Positions 43,268 through 54,683 of a stretch of 64,000 bases of DNA are shown here, piece after piece. Source of the DNA: Zingiber officinale (taxonomy: Eukaryota; Streptophyta; Magnoliopsida; Zingiberales; Zingiberaceae); contig NC_056002.1 in the NCBI RefSeq assembly GCF_018446385.1, positions 29,498,636 to 29,562,635 of the forward strand, read 5' to 3'. The position numbers were made by a program, and so were the translations under genes. Below the pieces are notes generated by a model that was not told where the DNA came from, ran no database searches, and saw nothing but the letters and a program-made list of their open reading frames with translations. Position 1 is the first letter of the stretch. Every line of letters begins with the position of its first letter.

Positions 43268-46225
43268 TGTAACGACCCAATTTTCCCTATTTCAAGTTCT
43301 AAAAGTCCATAAAAATATTTGGAAATACTTTTAAAATATTCTAGAGGTTTTAGGAATTTTTAGAGTATTTTTATGTAATTTTTGGAGGTCGTTTAGTATG
43401 TTACAAAAAGAAAGAAGTTTGGACCAAAAATGTTGAAGGTGAGATTCAAACCCAAGACCTCGACCCGAGCCGAACCTCAGCCGAACCCAGCCAACCAATT
43501 GGTCTGCGGTTGATTTGTGATTAAGAAGGGGAGCGAATTTAATTATGTTGTAGTTGGAGCAGAATTTAAACCTAGTTATAAGTTTTCCCTTTCTCGCCGA
43601 AAACACTATCTGCCCTTCTCCCCGATCCCGACTGCGTGCGGCGCTCCTGCTAGGGCGACAGTGAAGAAGAAGCTAGGTTTTGGTCTCCGGCGGCTGGCGA
43701 TGGCCTTCTTTCGGCGAACCTTGCGGATCCGAGCTCCTCTCGCCTAAGAGAACGCGTGAGCACGAAAGGGAAGCCGAAGTCTTCATCTCCCCGGAAGCCC
43801 TAGCAGCCCTACTGCCGGTTGTAAGTCCAAGAACAATATGTAAGTACTACTCACCTGTGGTAGGAGTTGCTCCGAATTCGTTTGGATTTTTCCTAGCATC
43901 TCTGGAATTTGAAGTATGCCTTACAGATTTTTCTACTTGTGCTTACTGCCGTTAGTTGAGGATTTGGATTCGGATTTCTGTTTTTTTCTTGGATAAGTGT
44001 AGATATTATTTATACTATCTTGGTTTAGATGATTCCATCCGAATCTGCCACTTTGAACCTTGGTTTAGATTTCTACAGAATTGGGATTTAAGTTGTAAGA
44101 TTTGTTCTTGAAGCTTGCTGCCGTGAGGTTGTTCTGTTAGTTAGATTTCTACAGAATTGCCATGCAGTGCTATTTAGATAGATTCTTCCTTGCTGAAATG
44201 AATAAGAACAACCTTTGAGGTTTGCTATGTATTAGAATTGGTACAGCTCCTGTTCACTCCATTAGATAGGCAGTTTTAAATCCTTTGTGGCCGAGTAAAC
44301 AGAAATGAACAGCTAGGAGTGCTTGTTGGATAAGTATAATTGCTTGGTTTCAGTTTGGTTTAAATCATGCTAAAAGGTTTCCTTTACTCTATAATAACTT
44401 AAGCTGTGAATAAGTTTGTATAGGCCTTTTTGGCGCTTTGCATTGGGCAAGAACAACCCTATAATCAACATTCCTGTTAGACCCTTCTTTTGTGCTAAGT
44501 AGTGGGCACGAACAGCCTTAGATCCAGGAACATGGTGTTAGCTTTCTTGCTATTTAATAAACATGATCAGTCTTGTTTAGTAGCATTGGAAATTTAGTTT
44601 TCTTGCTATTAGAATATCATGTGCAGAATTTTAGTGTAGTTGGATCTCTTTGTATGCAGAATTTTTCATTGTAGCTTAGTTCATATTTGCTAATTCCATG
44701 CACATGATTAGTTTTAAGTTTAGTATCTTAGCCTTGGATTTCCATGTTTCTGAACATGAATAACCTTTGTTATTTAAGCATGCAGTTAGCATTTTCCTTG
44801 CTACTCAAAAAAGGCAAGAACAACCTTTATTTAAGTATGTAGTGTTAGCTTCTTAGTTTTCTTGATCATGAGGTTTTAAGTATTGTACCATGTTATTTTT
44901 AGGCACTTCAGTTTAGTATGACATGCAGATTTCTTATAGCTTAAATGCAGATTTTTATTAGTTATGTGTGCATATTTTTATTAGTCATATGTGCAGATTT
45001 TTATTAGTCATATGTGCATATTTTTATTAGTCATATATGCAGATTTTCTAGTGTGCCTTTGCTATTTTAACAAGCATGAGCAGCCATGTATTTTAGTGGT
45101 ATGATTATGTGCCCTATTAAACCTTTTGAGGATTATGGGTAACTACAAGTAAGAAAAAGTCCAAGGTCTAGTTAGAAAAGATAACAAGTAAATTAAAGTA
45201 AGAGGCTAGTACCTGACTTCCGAAGTTGTCGTTAAACAAATCCAGGTGACCAATTCCGAGGTCTTGGCCCTGGTAAGACCGAGGTCTTTATCCTCATAGG
45301 GCTAGAGGCTCGCTACCCCAGTCAATATTAGAGAGCGCACATAAGATGGTACTAAGCCTGGGCCCAAAGAAAAAGAAGAAGAAAGAAAAAGAAAAAGAAG
45401 AAGAAAGAAAAGTAAAAGTAAAAGAAATTAAAAGATTAATTTCAAGTATGAAGCTATAAGTAAATGAAACAAGTACCACCTATGTCTGGAATCAACAGAA
45501 GTTTAGTTTCTTAAATTCTAAGCTTACAACATTAGTTTCATTACTTTTCTTATCAGTTTAGTGAGCATGTTTAGTATTATTTCCAGTGTTCAATTTTATT
45601 TCTGTACACTATGAGTACTTTTCTATTAGATGAGTACATGCAACTTTTCTTTTAGCATTTCAGTTTTAGTATTGTTGCATTATTTCTATGCACTTCGAGT
45701 TTTTGTGAGATAGATTAGTACTTACTAAGTGTTTCGCTTATAGATTTATTTTTCCTCCTACTGCAGATAAAGGAAAAGCTAAAGTATGAAAGGAAGGCGA
45801 CAAGGTGGTGGTGATGAAGGTGTGTGATGACTGGACTATGGAGAGATCCAGAGTTTGCTAGCAGAATTTAAGGACCTACCTGTTTGGAGTTTCAGTTTAT
45901 GTTTTTAGTTTTCTTTTAATGTTATTATGAGTTGAGGTTGTAATTAAGTTTATTCCGCACTTGTAATTAGTTTTCTTTTATTATGAGTTGGAGTGATATA
46001 GTTGTTTGCTATTGCTAGAGTAGTTTCCCTCTTCTTATTGTGTTATTATACTGCGTGGTTGTGAAAAAGTATGTTCCAGCCGCCTGTGGCTATGTATATA
46101 GTGTCTGTATGGTTGATTTGGTCACCGGTACAGGGGAGACTCTGCCGAAATTTTTCGGTAGGACTTCCACTGGGGCCATGATAAATCTAAGTGTTGCTAA
46201 TATTAGCATAAGTGACACTAGTAAG

Positions 46226-47264
46226 TGTAGGACCGTTGGGTCGGTTAGAAGGGGGGGTTGAATAGCTCTGTAAAAAAAAACAAAAGCAACCCTTCTCGAA
46301 CTCTTAAACTAACACTTGTATAAAATTAGCTAAGCAGAAATACAAGAAAGAGACGAGGCACCGTGTTTGACTTGGTTACAACCGGAGAGGTTGTTAATCC
46401 AAGGAAAGTGATCGCACTAAAAACTCCTGCGGGCGGAGAAGCCTCTTACACCGGTGAAAGCACAAAAACAGAAGCTAAACTAGAACAGTGATCACACAAG
46501 TGTTTGGAATGCTAATTACTGAGTTGATTTTTAAGCTTCTGGACCAAGGCTATATTTATAGCCTTGGTCAGGGCGCATGGAAGGGTTTCGGGCGCCCTGG
46601 GGGGGATAAAACTTATCCCCCAACGTTCAGATCGAGTCAAAACTCAATCTGGTCAATTTTACTGCTCAGGGCGCCCCGGAGGGTTCCGGGCGCCCCGGAG
46701 GGCTCAGGGCACCTCGGACTGCTTCGGGCGCCCCGAAGCCCAAAGTCAATAGTTGTTGACTTTTTCGTCCGGGACTTCTTCTCTGGTTCAGTCCCGCCTC
46801 GGTCCGGTTCTTCTCCTCCGGATCCGCTCGCTTGGGTGATCTCTGCCATCCGGAAAAGGGCTCAGCCGAACCCAACTTCCGGTCTTCTTGAGCAGCCTTC
46901 CGCTCCGGCTTCTCGTCCCTCGGAATCGCTGTGTGTTTCCTTCTCGTCCACCAGCGTACTCATCCGCAGTCTTCGTCCCTCGGTCGCACCGCGTGCCGGC
47001 CTTCTCGCTAGCTGCGTCTCTTGCTCCCCGAGCAATCTTCCGCTCCGGCTTTCGACCCTCGGAACTACCGCATGCTTCTTTCTCTTCCGCCGGGGTACTC
47101 TTCCACAACACCTCATCCCTCGGGCAACCGTCCTTCTCGCTAGTTGCGTCTTCCGCTCGACTACCTGTGTTCCTAAGCTCCTGCACACTTAGACACAAGG
47201 TTAGAAACAAACAGGACCTAACTTAACTTGTTGATCACTCCAAAACAACCTTGGGGTTCCAACA
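46226..47264 (-). repeat. E9 3' LTR (1039 bp)
   Basis: Contains the TATA palindrome at 46542-46569 (13-bp arms around TT). It is 37 bp longer than the 5' LTR, mostly from extra GGGCGCCCCGGAGGG-type repeats near 46670-46735. The 46900-47160 part holds the roughly 130-bp repeated units also seen in E4. Confidence 0.9.
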
Positions 47265-47994
47265 ATCTTCCTCTTTTTGGTATGATCAACCCAAATTAAG
47301 CAAGGGTTAAAATAGACATTAAATAACATTAAGTAAATTAACTTAATTTTCAATTTAAGTGCAAAAAGATAGAAAAGATAAAATCAAATTAAATCTATCT
47401 ACCTCCCCCTAGACTTATACTTTCCCTTCTCCCCCTTTGATCACAAAAAAATGGGGTTAAAAAAAAAACAAATCTAAGGGTTAAAGATTTAGTAAATTTG
47501 AAAAAATATTTAAAAGAAATTCATAAAAACAATTTTAAGTTTTTGCAAGAGTTATTTTGAGAAATATTTCTAAAAAAATTTCTAAGTAAAGTTTTTTAAA
47601 AAATCTGACTTAGGAAAAAAAAATTCAAAGTAATTTGAGCATAAATTTCTAATTTCAGAAAATCTTTTAACTTAAGAAAGATTGATTTTTGAGAATTTTT
47701 TAAGCACATTTTTAAAACAAATGACTTAGTCAATTAAAAATTTCTAAGTAAGTAGATTTCTAAATTGAAATAAAATGTTTTGAATAACCCTTTTTAAAAC
47801 ACTAATTAATTCTTGTATTAATGCTTCATTAGTAAGTTAATTAAACATTTATTTCAATTATTTTGGCTTTCAGGTCGTGGCGAGGCACTAGGCCTTCTTG
47901 GTTATTGGAGCAACAACCACTTCCTTAGACAAAGTCTCATAAAGAAATTCTTTATTTAATTTTCTCACTTAAAGCGCTAATTTTAATTGTAAAA

Positions 47995-48510
47995 TTAATT
48001 TAAGCATGACTTCGGAACCCAATATAGGTTCCAGCCTACTGGATTAACCAAAAAATTTTTAGGGACATATTTTCTTGAAATGTTCTTAATTTGTCTCGAG
48101 TGATATTTAAAGTACCAATTTAAATTATTAAATTTTCTAAAATTGGTTTTAGATGAACATGCATAGTTTTTCAAGTTATCTATTTGAATTTTCAAATCAT
48201 CATTTTCAAGTTTCAATTTTTCATTTGCTAGTTTTAATTTATCTAATTCTTCTAAGGGACAAGACTTAGCTAGAATTACTTTAAAATTTTTATTTTCACT
48301 TTCTAATTTGCAGCAATCTTTTGTTAAAAGTTTAACGAATTTAAATATTTTATCGGGAGGAAGAGATCGTACCTGACTTACCTTGTCGATCTCGTTGTCC
48401 GTTTCTCCCCCTGAGCTGCTGTTTTCTTCTGACGTGTCTCCCCCTTCATCGATGCTCTCGATGCTCATTTCGGAAGAGCTTAAATCGTCGTCGTCTTGAT
48501 GACTCGCCAT
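47995..48510 (-). CDS. gag: E9 Gag C-terminal coiled-coil part (171 aa)
   Basis: Open frame from MASHQDDDDLSSSEMSIE through an acidic patch and a heptad-rich coiled coil (LESENKNFKVILAKSCPLEE; KLKLANEKLKLENDDLKIQI) to the ending LYWVPKSCLN. No stop where E4 has one. Corresponds to the second half of E8 Gag. A frameshift in about 48511-48590 detaches it from the zinc knuckle part, so whether it is translated is unknown. Confidence 0.7.
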   Translation of the reverse strand: MASHQDDDDLSSSEMSIESIDEGGDTSEENSSSGGETDNEIDKVSQVRSLPPDKIFKFVKLLTKDCCKLESENKNFKVILAKSCPLEELDKLKLANEKLKLENDDLKIQIDNLKNYACSSKTNFRKFNNLNWYFKYHSRQIKNISRKYVPKNFLVNPVGWNLYWVPKSCLN

Positions 48511-48582
48511 TAGTGCGAGTCTGGAGAATGCTTCGACTTCCGATTCGGACGACGTATCGTCCCACGTCGCCTTCAGGGCCTT

Positions 48583-49449
48583 TCATTTCTGGATAGGCTT
48601 CTTACCCTTATCCTTGTCTTTGTTCTTCATCTTGGGGTAGTTGTCCTTAACATGCCCTTCTTCGTCGCAGTGGTAGCAGCGGATTGTCCTTTTCTTTTTC
48701 CCCTGCAGATGGTTAGTAGATCTAGATTTACAAAGTTTCTTGAATCTTCTTACCATCATTACCATTTCCTCGTCATCGAGAGAGGATTCCGATTCTGGTT
48801 CATCTCTCGAGGCTTTGAGGGCGATGTTGTTTTTAGGCTCCTTCATTCCTGCACATCTTGACTCATGCACTTCAAATGTTGAAAAGAATTCTTCTAATGA
48901 AATCTTTTCTAAATCTTTAGAAATGTAAAATGCATCTACTAATGATGCCCATTTAGTATTTCTAGGAAAGGAATTTAAAGCGTACCTGAGCGAATCTCGG
49001 TTACTTACCTTTTCTTCGAGATTCGAAAGTCCGATGATGATTTCTTTTATTCTCGAGTGCAGATGCGCGACTGACTCGTCTTCCCCAAATCGCAGGCTGG
49101 TGAGCTGATTGCGAAGCAGATCTCTTCTGGCGAGCTTGGCTTCGGACGTTCCTTCGTGCAGCTCGAGGAACTTCTCCCAAAGTTCCTTTGCAGAGTTGTA
49201 TTTACCGATCCTGTTGACTTCTTGAGGTGGAAGAACGCTTAGCAGATGGTACTCTGCTTTGTCGTTCGCCACGAAGTCGGCCTGCTCCTTTTTTGTCCAT
49301 TTATCTATTTCCTTGTCCTCTGGAGCTTGAAAGCCAAGTTTCATTGTTAAAAATAATTCAATATCTGTTGTAAGAAATACCTGCATATGTTTTTTCCAAG
49401 TGGCAAAATCCCCTTCGAATTTCGGCGGGTGAATGCTTGGTCCGACCAT
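48583..49449 (-). CDS. gag: E9 Gag polyprotein, N-terminal two thirds (288 aa)
   Basis: Starts MVGPSIHPPKFEGDF. Same layout as E4 Gag: fold (WKKHMQVFLTTDIE, ELWEKFLELHEGTSEAKL, RYALNSFPRN), Ser/Glu-rich linker, then the knuckle region CYHCDEEGHVKDNY: the last Cys of CCHC is Tyr here, so RNA binding is probably weakened. Ends KGKKPIQK and TGA. Close to E4 over the whole length. Confidence 0.85.
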   Translation of the reverse strand: MVGPSIHPPKFEGDFATWKKHMQVFLTTDIELFLTMKLGFQAPEDKEIDKWTKKEQADFVANDKAEYHLLSVLPPQEVNRIGKYNSAKELWEKFLELHEGTSEAKLARRDLLRNQLTSLRFGEDESVAHLHSRIKEIIIGLSNLEEKVSNRDSLRYALNSFPRNTKWASLVDAFYISKDLEKISLEEFFSTFEVHESRCAGMKEPKNNIALKASRDEPESESSLDDEEMVMMVRRFKKLCKSRSTNHLQGKKKRTIRCYHCDEEGHVKDNYPKMKNKDKDKGKKPIQK

Positions 49450-49505
49450 CTCGTTGCTTCGTTTGGCGGTTAGTCCTCCTGAAGCACCTTGGCTCTGATA
49501 CCACT

Positions 49506-50507
49506 TGTAGGACCGTTGGGCCGGCTAGAAGGGGGGTTGAATAGCCCTGTAAAAAAAAACAAAAGCAACCCTTCTCAAACTCTTAAACTAACACTTGTAT
49601 AAAATTAGCTAAGCAGAAATACAAGAAAGAGACGAGGCACCGTGTTTGACTTGGTTACAACCGGGGAGGTTGTTAATCCAAGGAAAGTGATCGCACTAAA
49701 AACTCCTTTGGGCGGAGAAGCCTCTTACATCGGTGAAAGCACAAAAACAGAAGCTAAACTAGAACAGTGATCACACAAGTGTTTGGAATGCTAATTACTG
49801 AGTTGATTTTTAAGCTTATGGACCAAGGCTATATTTATAGCCTTGGTCTGGACGCCTGGAAGGGTTCCGGGCGCCTTGGGGGGGATAAAACTTATCCCCC
49901 AATGTTCAGATCGAGTCAAAACTCGATCTGGTCAATTTTACTACTCAGGGCGCCCCGGAGGGTTCCCCGGGCGCCCCGGAGCCCAAAGTCAACAGTTGTT
50001 GACTTTTTCGTCCGAGACTTCTTCTCTGCTTCAATCCCGCCTCGGTCCGGTTCTTCTCCTCCGGATCCGCTCGCTTGGGTGATCTCTGCCATCCGGAAAA
50101 GGGCTCACCCGAACCCAACTTCCGGACTTCTCTAGCAGCCTTCCGCTCCGGCTTCTCGTCCCTCGGAATCGCTGCGTGTTTCCTTCTCGTCCACCAGTGT
50201 ACTCATCCGCAGTCTTCGTCCCTCGGTCGCACCGCGTGCCGACCTTCTCGCTAGCTGCGTCTCTTGCTCCCCGAGCAATCTTCCGCTCCGGCTTTCGACC
50301 CTCGGAACCACCGCACGCTTTCTTCTCGTCCGCCGGGGTATTCTTCCGCAGCACCTCATCCCTCGGACTGCGGTCCTTCTCGCTAGCTGCGTCTTCCGCT
50401 CGACTACCTGTGTTCCTAAGCTCCTGCACACTTAGACACAAGGTTAGAAACAAATAGGACCTAACTTAACTTGTTGATCACACCAAAACAACCTTGGGGT
50501 TCCAACA
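49506..50507 (-). repeat. E9 5' LTR (1002 bp)
   Basis: TATA palindrome at 49821-49848, W-box inverted repeat (AAAGTCAAC / GTTGACTTT around AGTT) at about 49984-50005. Ends TCCAACA at 50507. Confidence 0.9.
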
Positions 50508-50825
50508 GTAAGTAGAGCTAATAGTTAAGTAACGGTCACCTTAGAGAGTAGTAGAGTTGTAAGAAGGGTGGTCGTTACAGTTGGTATCAAAGCAGTTCCC
50601 ATTCTTCAGCATCACACACACATCAGCATCAACCTTGCCGTCTTCAAGTAAGAAAGTATTTAAGTTCTTTCTTTTATTGCTTTCCTTATTATTAATTGTA
50701 GTACAGAGTAATTGCTTATGAGTACTTAAGTAAGATGGAAGTTATTGTTTCTCCTTTCTTGATCCATATATATGTATGTTAGAAGGGTTAGAGAAGATAT
50801 CAAGCCTTTTTCTTTGCATAATTAG

Positions 50826-51567
50826 ATGGCAAGAAGAGGACATCCCCGTATCGTTCGTACTGAGAACAAAGATCAGGAGAACGAAGAGCTTAGATCAACT
50901 GAGCCTAATATCTCTGAAGTGTTGCCCAACTCCAGAGACAAGTAGTGGAGCAGTAACAAGTGATTGCCAACTTGATGGTCAATCAGAAGCCAGCTCCTCC
51001 CACTCCCCCAACCATTACTGTGGAGACCCCAGTGGTGACTGAAGTCCCATCAGTTTCCCTGGAAGTCGCCACAACACCTAGAAGACAAGAAGCATACCTC
51101 ATCCAGTGGCTGAAGCTAAAACCAGAACGCTTCTCAAGCACGACTGAGCCCTGGGATGCACAAGCTTGGTAAAAGACATTTGAGAGCACAATGGAGCTTC
51201 TTGACTGACCAGAAGTCGAGAAGATTGATACCATTAAGTGTGTCTCTTTCTGCCAATCTGGAGGTGCTTATATGTGGTGGGAGCGAGTGGAGAGTAAGAG
51301 AGCAGTCAACCAGATGAGATGGGTTGACTTCGAGATAGAGTTTTACGAAAAAGTCTTCGGTCAACGGATCACCAATAAACAGTATGAGGAGTTTATGGAA
51401 TTCAGACAAGGTGACCTACCAGTAGAAGAAGCGGTCAAAAGATTTAACAGGCTAGCTCACCTTTGCCTAGAGTTAGTAAGTACAGTGAAAGAACGAGTCA
51501 GACTGACGCTCCGAATGCTGAAACCAGAAATAGCACCTAAAGTGAGTAATGAAACTCACCGACCATA
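50826..51567 (+). pseudogene. gag: E6 interior 2 gag, broken
   Basis: MARRGHPRIVRT start, stop TAG at about 50944 (shared with interior 1). Further frames give TPRRQEAYLIQWLKLKPERF and, at 51272-51567, WWERVESKRAVNQMRWVDFE, YEEFMEFRQGDLPVEEAVKR, RLAHLCLELVSTVKERV: the retrotransposon Gag domain. No zinc knuckle before the jump to RT, showing that gag C-terminus and protease were deleted in the parent. Confidence 0.75.
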
Positions 51568-51755
51568 GATTGGTGAAGAGCTGGTCAGCAGGGCATTAGT
51601 GAGCACTATTTGAACAGCAACAAGGCACAACAAACGCAACACAAGCCAGTCAAGATAGAAGACAAGACAGTGGGGAAACAGAGACCCCAGTCGAGTAATC
51701 AGAATTGGAAAGACAAAGATAACAAGAATGACCCAAGCAGAAAGACGTTCGGGTA

Positions 51756-52365
51756 GTCTGTGAATATCCTGAGGTATTTCCAGAAGGGCTACCTGGACTA
51801 CCTCCCAACAGAGAAGCGGAGTTTGAGATTGAATTGGTTCCTGGTACCGGTCCAATTTCAAAAGCTCCGTATCGCATGTCTCTAGCAGAGCTGAAAGAGT
51901 TACAAGAGCAACTTCAGGAGCTGCTTGACAAAGGCTTCATCCGCCCTAGTCACTCACCTTGGGGGAGCTCCTGTGTTGTTTGTCAAGAAGAAGGACGGAT
52001 CTATGCGAATGTGTATAGATTACAGAGCTCTGAATCAAGTGACGATCAAGAACAAGTATCCCCTTCCCAGGATCGATGACTTATTTGATCAGTTAAGAGG
52101 GGCAACAGTATTCTTGAAGATAGACCTGCGCTCTGGGTACCATCAGCTGAAGGTGAAAGAAAGAGACATACCCAGAACAGCTTTCAGAACTAGATACGGA
52201 CATTACGAGTTTGTAGTCATGCCTTTTGGTGTGACTAATGCACCAGCGGTCTTCATGGACTTCATGAACAGAGTGTTCAGAGAATACCTTGACAAATTTA
52301 TCATCGTATTCATCGACGACATTCTAGTCTATTCAAGGACCCAGAGGAGCATGACACACACTTGA
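51756..52365 (+). pseudogene. pol: E6 interior 2 reverse transcriptase
   Basis: [20 protein letters not shown] then [15 protein letters not shown]; an extra G in the run at about 51961-51965 (present in interior 1 too) shifts the frame, and the domain continues at 51925-52365: [60 protein letters not shown], catalytic [12 protein letters not shown]. Second shared frameshift after YSRTQ. Otherwise well preserved. Confidence 0.85.
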
Positions 52366-53138
52366 GAATAGTATTGCAGACCCTTCAGTAAAAGCAGCTG
52401 TATGCTAAATTCTCAAAGTGTGAGTTCTGGTTAGAGCAGGTGGCGTTTCTAGGTCACATAATTTCTAAAGAAAGTATTCAAGTAGATCCAGCCAAGATAG
52501 AAGCGGTCAACGACTGGAGTAGACCCAAGAACGCCAGGGAGATCAGAAGCTTCCTTGGTTTAGCTGGGTACTACAGGAAATTCGTGGAGGACTTTACCAG
52601 GATAGCTTCTCCACTAACGGCCTTAACTAGGAAGAATAAGAAGTTTGAATGGTCAGACAAATGTGAGCAAAGTTTCCAAGCATTGAAGAAGAGATTGACC
52701 AGTACTCCTATTCTGATTGTTCCAGAGAGTGACAAGAGTTTTGACATCTAGAGTGATGCCTCCAAGATGGGTCTAGAAGATGTTCTCATGCAAGAAGGAA
52801 AAGTGATAGCTTATGCTTCCAGACAACTCAAAGATTATGAGAAGAATTAACCCACTCATGATCTTGAGCTGGCAGCTGTGGTCTTTGCACTGAAACTCTG
52901 GCGACATCATTTGTATGGCGTTCAGTGCAGAATTTTCATAGATCATCAGAGTCTTAAGTACTTCTTCACTCTGAAGGACATAAACATGAGACAGCGTAGG
53001 TGGCTGGAGTTAGTCAAAGACTATGACTGTGAAATCCTCTACCACCCAGGGAAAGCTAACAAAGTGGCAGATGCACTATGCAGAAAATCCAGTGCATCCC
53101 TGATGTCTCTGTCATCATTAGCCCTACCACTATAAAAG
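52366..53138 (+). pseudogene. pol: E6 interior 2 RT thumb and RNase H
   Basis: Thumb [40 protein letters not shown], RNase H FDI*SDASKMG (stop TAG at the residue after FDI), LKDYEKN*PTHDLEL, then a 85-residue stretch [20 protein letters not shown] with [13 protein letters not shown]. Three in-frame stops. Confidence 0.8.
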
Positions 53139-53141
53139 GAG

Positions 53142-54171
53142 TTGTCAGACTTTGGAATGGAAATTATTTATGAGCAACTCTTTGCGTTAACTTTAGAGTC
53201 TACCTTGATTGAGGATATACAGAGAAAGCAAAGTGAAGATCCAGATATCCAGAAGATCAAGCAAGAGATACAGAAAGAAGAAAATTCAGAGTTTCGAGTA
53301 TCAGACAGTGGAATTCTTTATCAGGGGAGCCGTCTTTGTGTTCCTAATGATGAAGAGCTGAGAAAATAAAATTTTAGAGGAAGCTCATAGTACACCTTAC
53401 TCCATGCATCCTGGTTCTACCAAGATGTACCAAGACGTGAAACAGAGATTCTGGTGGTCTGGACTCAAAAGAGATGTAGCTAAATATGTCAGTACCTGCC
53501 TGACATGTCAGAGGGTCAAAGCAGAACACCAGAGACCAGGAGGAGTTCTACAGCCTCTTCCTATACCAGAGTGGAAGTGGAAAGACATATCCATGGACTT
53601 CATAACAGGTCTTCCAAGAACTACGAATGAATATGATGCGATATGGGTGATAGTGGACAGATTGACCAAGTCTGCTCATTTTCTAGCTATCAAGGTGTCT
53701 CACTCTATAGAGCAGTTGGCACAATTATATGTTAAGGAGGTGATCAGACTTCATGGACTTCCTAAATCTATTGTTTCTGATAGAGATGGACGCTTCACCT
53801 CACACTTTTGGGAGTGCGTTCAGAATGCACTAGGCACCAAACTCAAGTTCAGTACAACTTTCCATCCTCAGACTGATGGACAGATAGAGCGAGTAAATCA
53901 AATTTTAGAAGATATGCTCAGAGCTTGTGCGCTAGATTTCAAGGGAAGTTGGTGCAAGTATCTATGCTTAGCTGAGTTTGCCTACAACAATAGCTATCAG
54001 GCCACCATCAAGATGACACCTTATGAGGCGTTGTATGGTAGGAAGTGCAGATCACCCATTTGCTGGCAAGAAGCAGGTGAAAGAAGAGAAATGGAAGTAG
54101 AGCTGGGCATTCAGAAAGAGCTGATAGATGAGACTACTCAGGCTATTCAGAAGATCAGACAGAGAATTTAG
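53142..54171 (+). pseudogene. pol: E6 interior 2 integrase
   Basis: N-terminal linker to 53369, frameshift near 53367, then 255 open residues from 53404: zinc-finger half (CLTCQRVKAEHQRPGG), core with WKWKDISMDFITGLPRTTN (Asp), IVSDRDGRFTSHFWE (Asp), HPQTDGQIERVNQILEDML (Glu). All three catalytic acids present. Ends at TAG 54169, where interior 1 has GAG. It is the best-preserved integrase in the window. Confidence 0.85.
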
Positions 54172-54683
54172 ACTGCCCAGAGTAGACAGAAGAGTTATGC
54201 TGACACACGCCGTAGGCCACTTGAATTCCAAGTAGGAGATTCAGTCTTTCTCAAGGTTGCTCCTATGAAGGGAGTGATGAGATTTGGCAAGAAAGGCAAA
54301 TTAAGTCCTCGCTATGTAGGACCTTACCTGATCACAGAAAGGATTGGGAAAGTAGCTTACAAGCTAGACTTACCACAAGACATGTCAGCGATACAAAATG
54401 TATTTCATGTCTCCATGTTAAAGAAGTGTCTCCATGACCCTAGCCAAGTGATTGAGCCTCAGTCAGTGCAGATCCAAGAGGATCTTAGCTACAAGAGCAG
54501 ATCTACACAAATAGTGAACAGAGAAGTTAAGAGACTAAGAAATAAAGAGGTACCACTAGTGAAGGTCATCTGGCAGAGCTAGAAGCATGAGGAAATCACT
54601 TAGGAGCGGGAGGATAGTATGAGACAGAAATATCCAGAGTATTCTAAGTTCGAGGATGAACTTTTTTATAAGGTATGGGGGAT
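54172..54683 (+). pseudogene. pol: E6 interior 2 integrase C-terminus, chromodomain-like tail and polypurine tract
   Basis: VGDSVFLKVAPMKGVMRFGK, LSPRYVGPYLITERIGKVAY, VFHVSMLKKCLHDPS, then IVNREVKRLRNKEVPLVKVI, a TAG at 54580 and remnants of the ATWE-type motif (TAG again in place of the Trp/Glu block at about 54601). Purine tract GGTATGGGGGAT before LTR3. Confidence 0.8.

Larger units (their letters stand above)
46226..50507 (-). mobile_element. E9: second gag-only SIRE-like copia element, minus strand
   Basis: Exact target duplication GTAAG (46221-46225, 50508-50512), confirmed by the uninterrupted site in LTR1 and LTR3. 5' LTR 49506-50507, primer site TGGTATCAGAGCC 49491-49503, gag 49449-47995 in two frames, polypurine tract next to the 3' LTR at 47265-47278, 3' LTR 46226-47264. 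Interior 2.24 kb with no pol, the same plan as E4, so this is a family and not a one-off deletion. Confidence 0.9.
43268..50579 (+). repeat. E6 LTR2, split by E9
   Basis: About 3025 bp once E9 and one target copy are removed. Almost identical to LTR1 but with one extra 27-bp repeat unit near 44945-45045. Breaks at GTAAG (46221-46225) and resumes at 50508. Confidence 0.9.

Noticed and set aside
46788-47226. 100-140 codon Arg/Ser-rich frames on both strands of the E9 LTR
   Set aside because: GC-rich repeated LTR sequence gives long frames in several phases at once; no family resemblance.
51756-54600. Integrated pararetrovirus (caulimovirid) as source of the RT
   Set aside because: Gag-RT-RNase H-integrase-chromodomain order between LTRs, with integrase present and no movement or coat protein, fits Ty3/gypsy.
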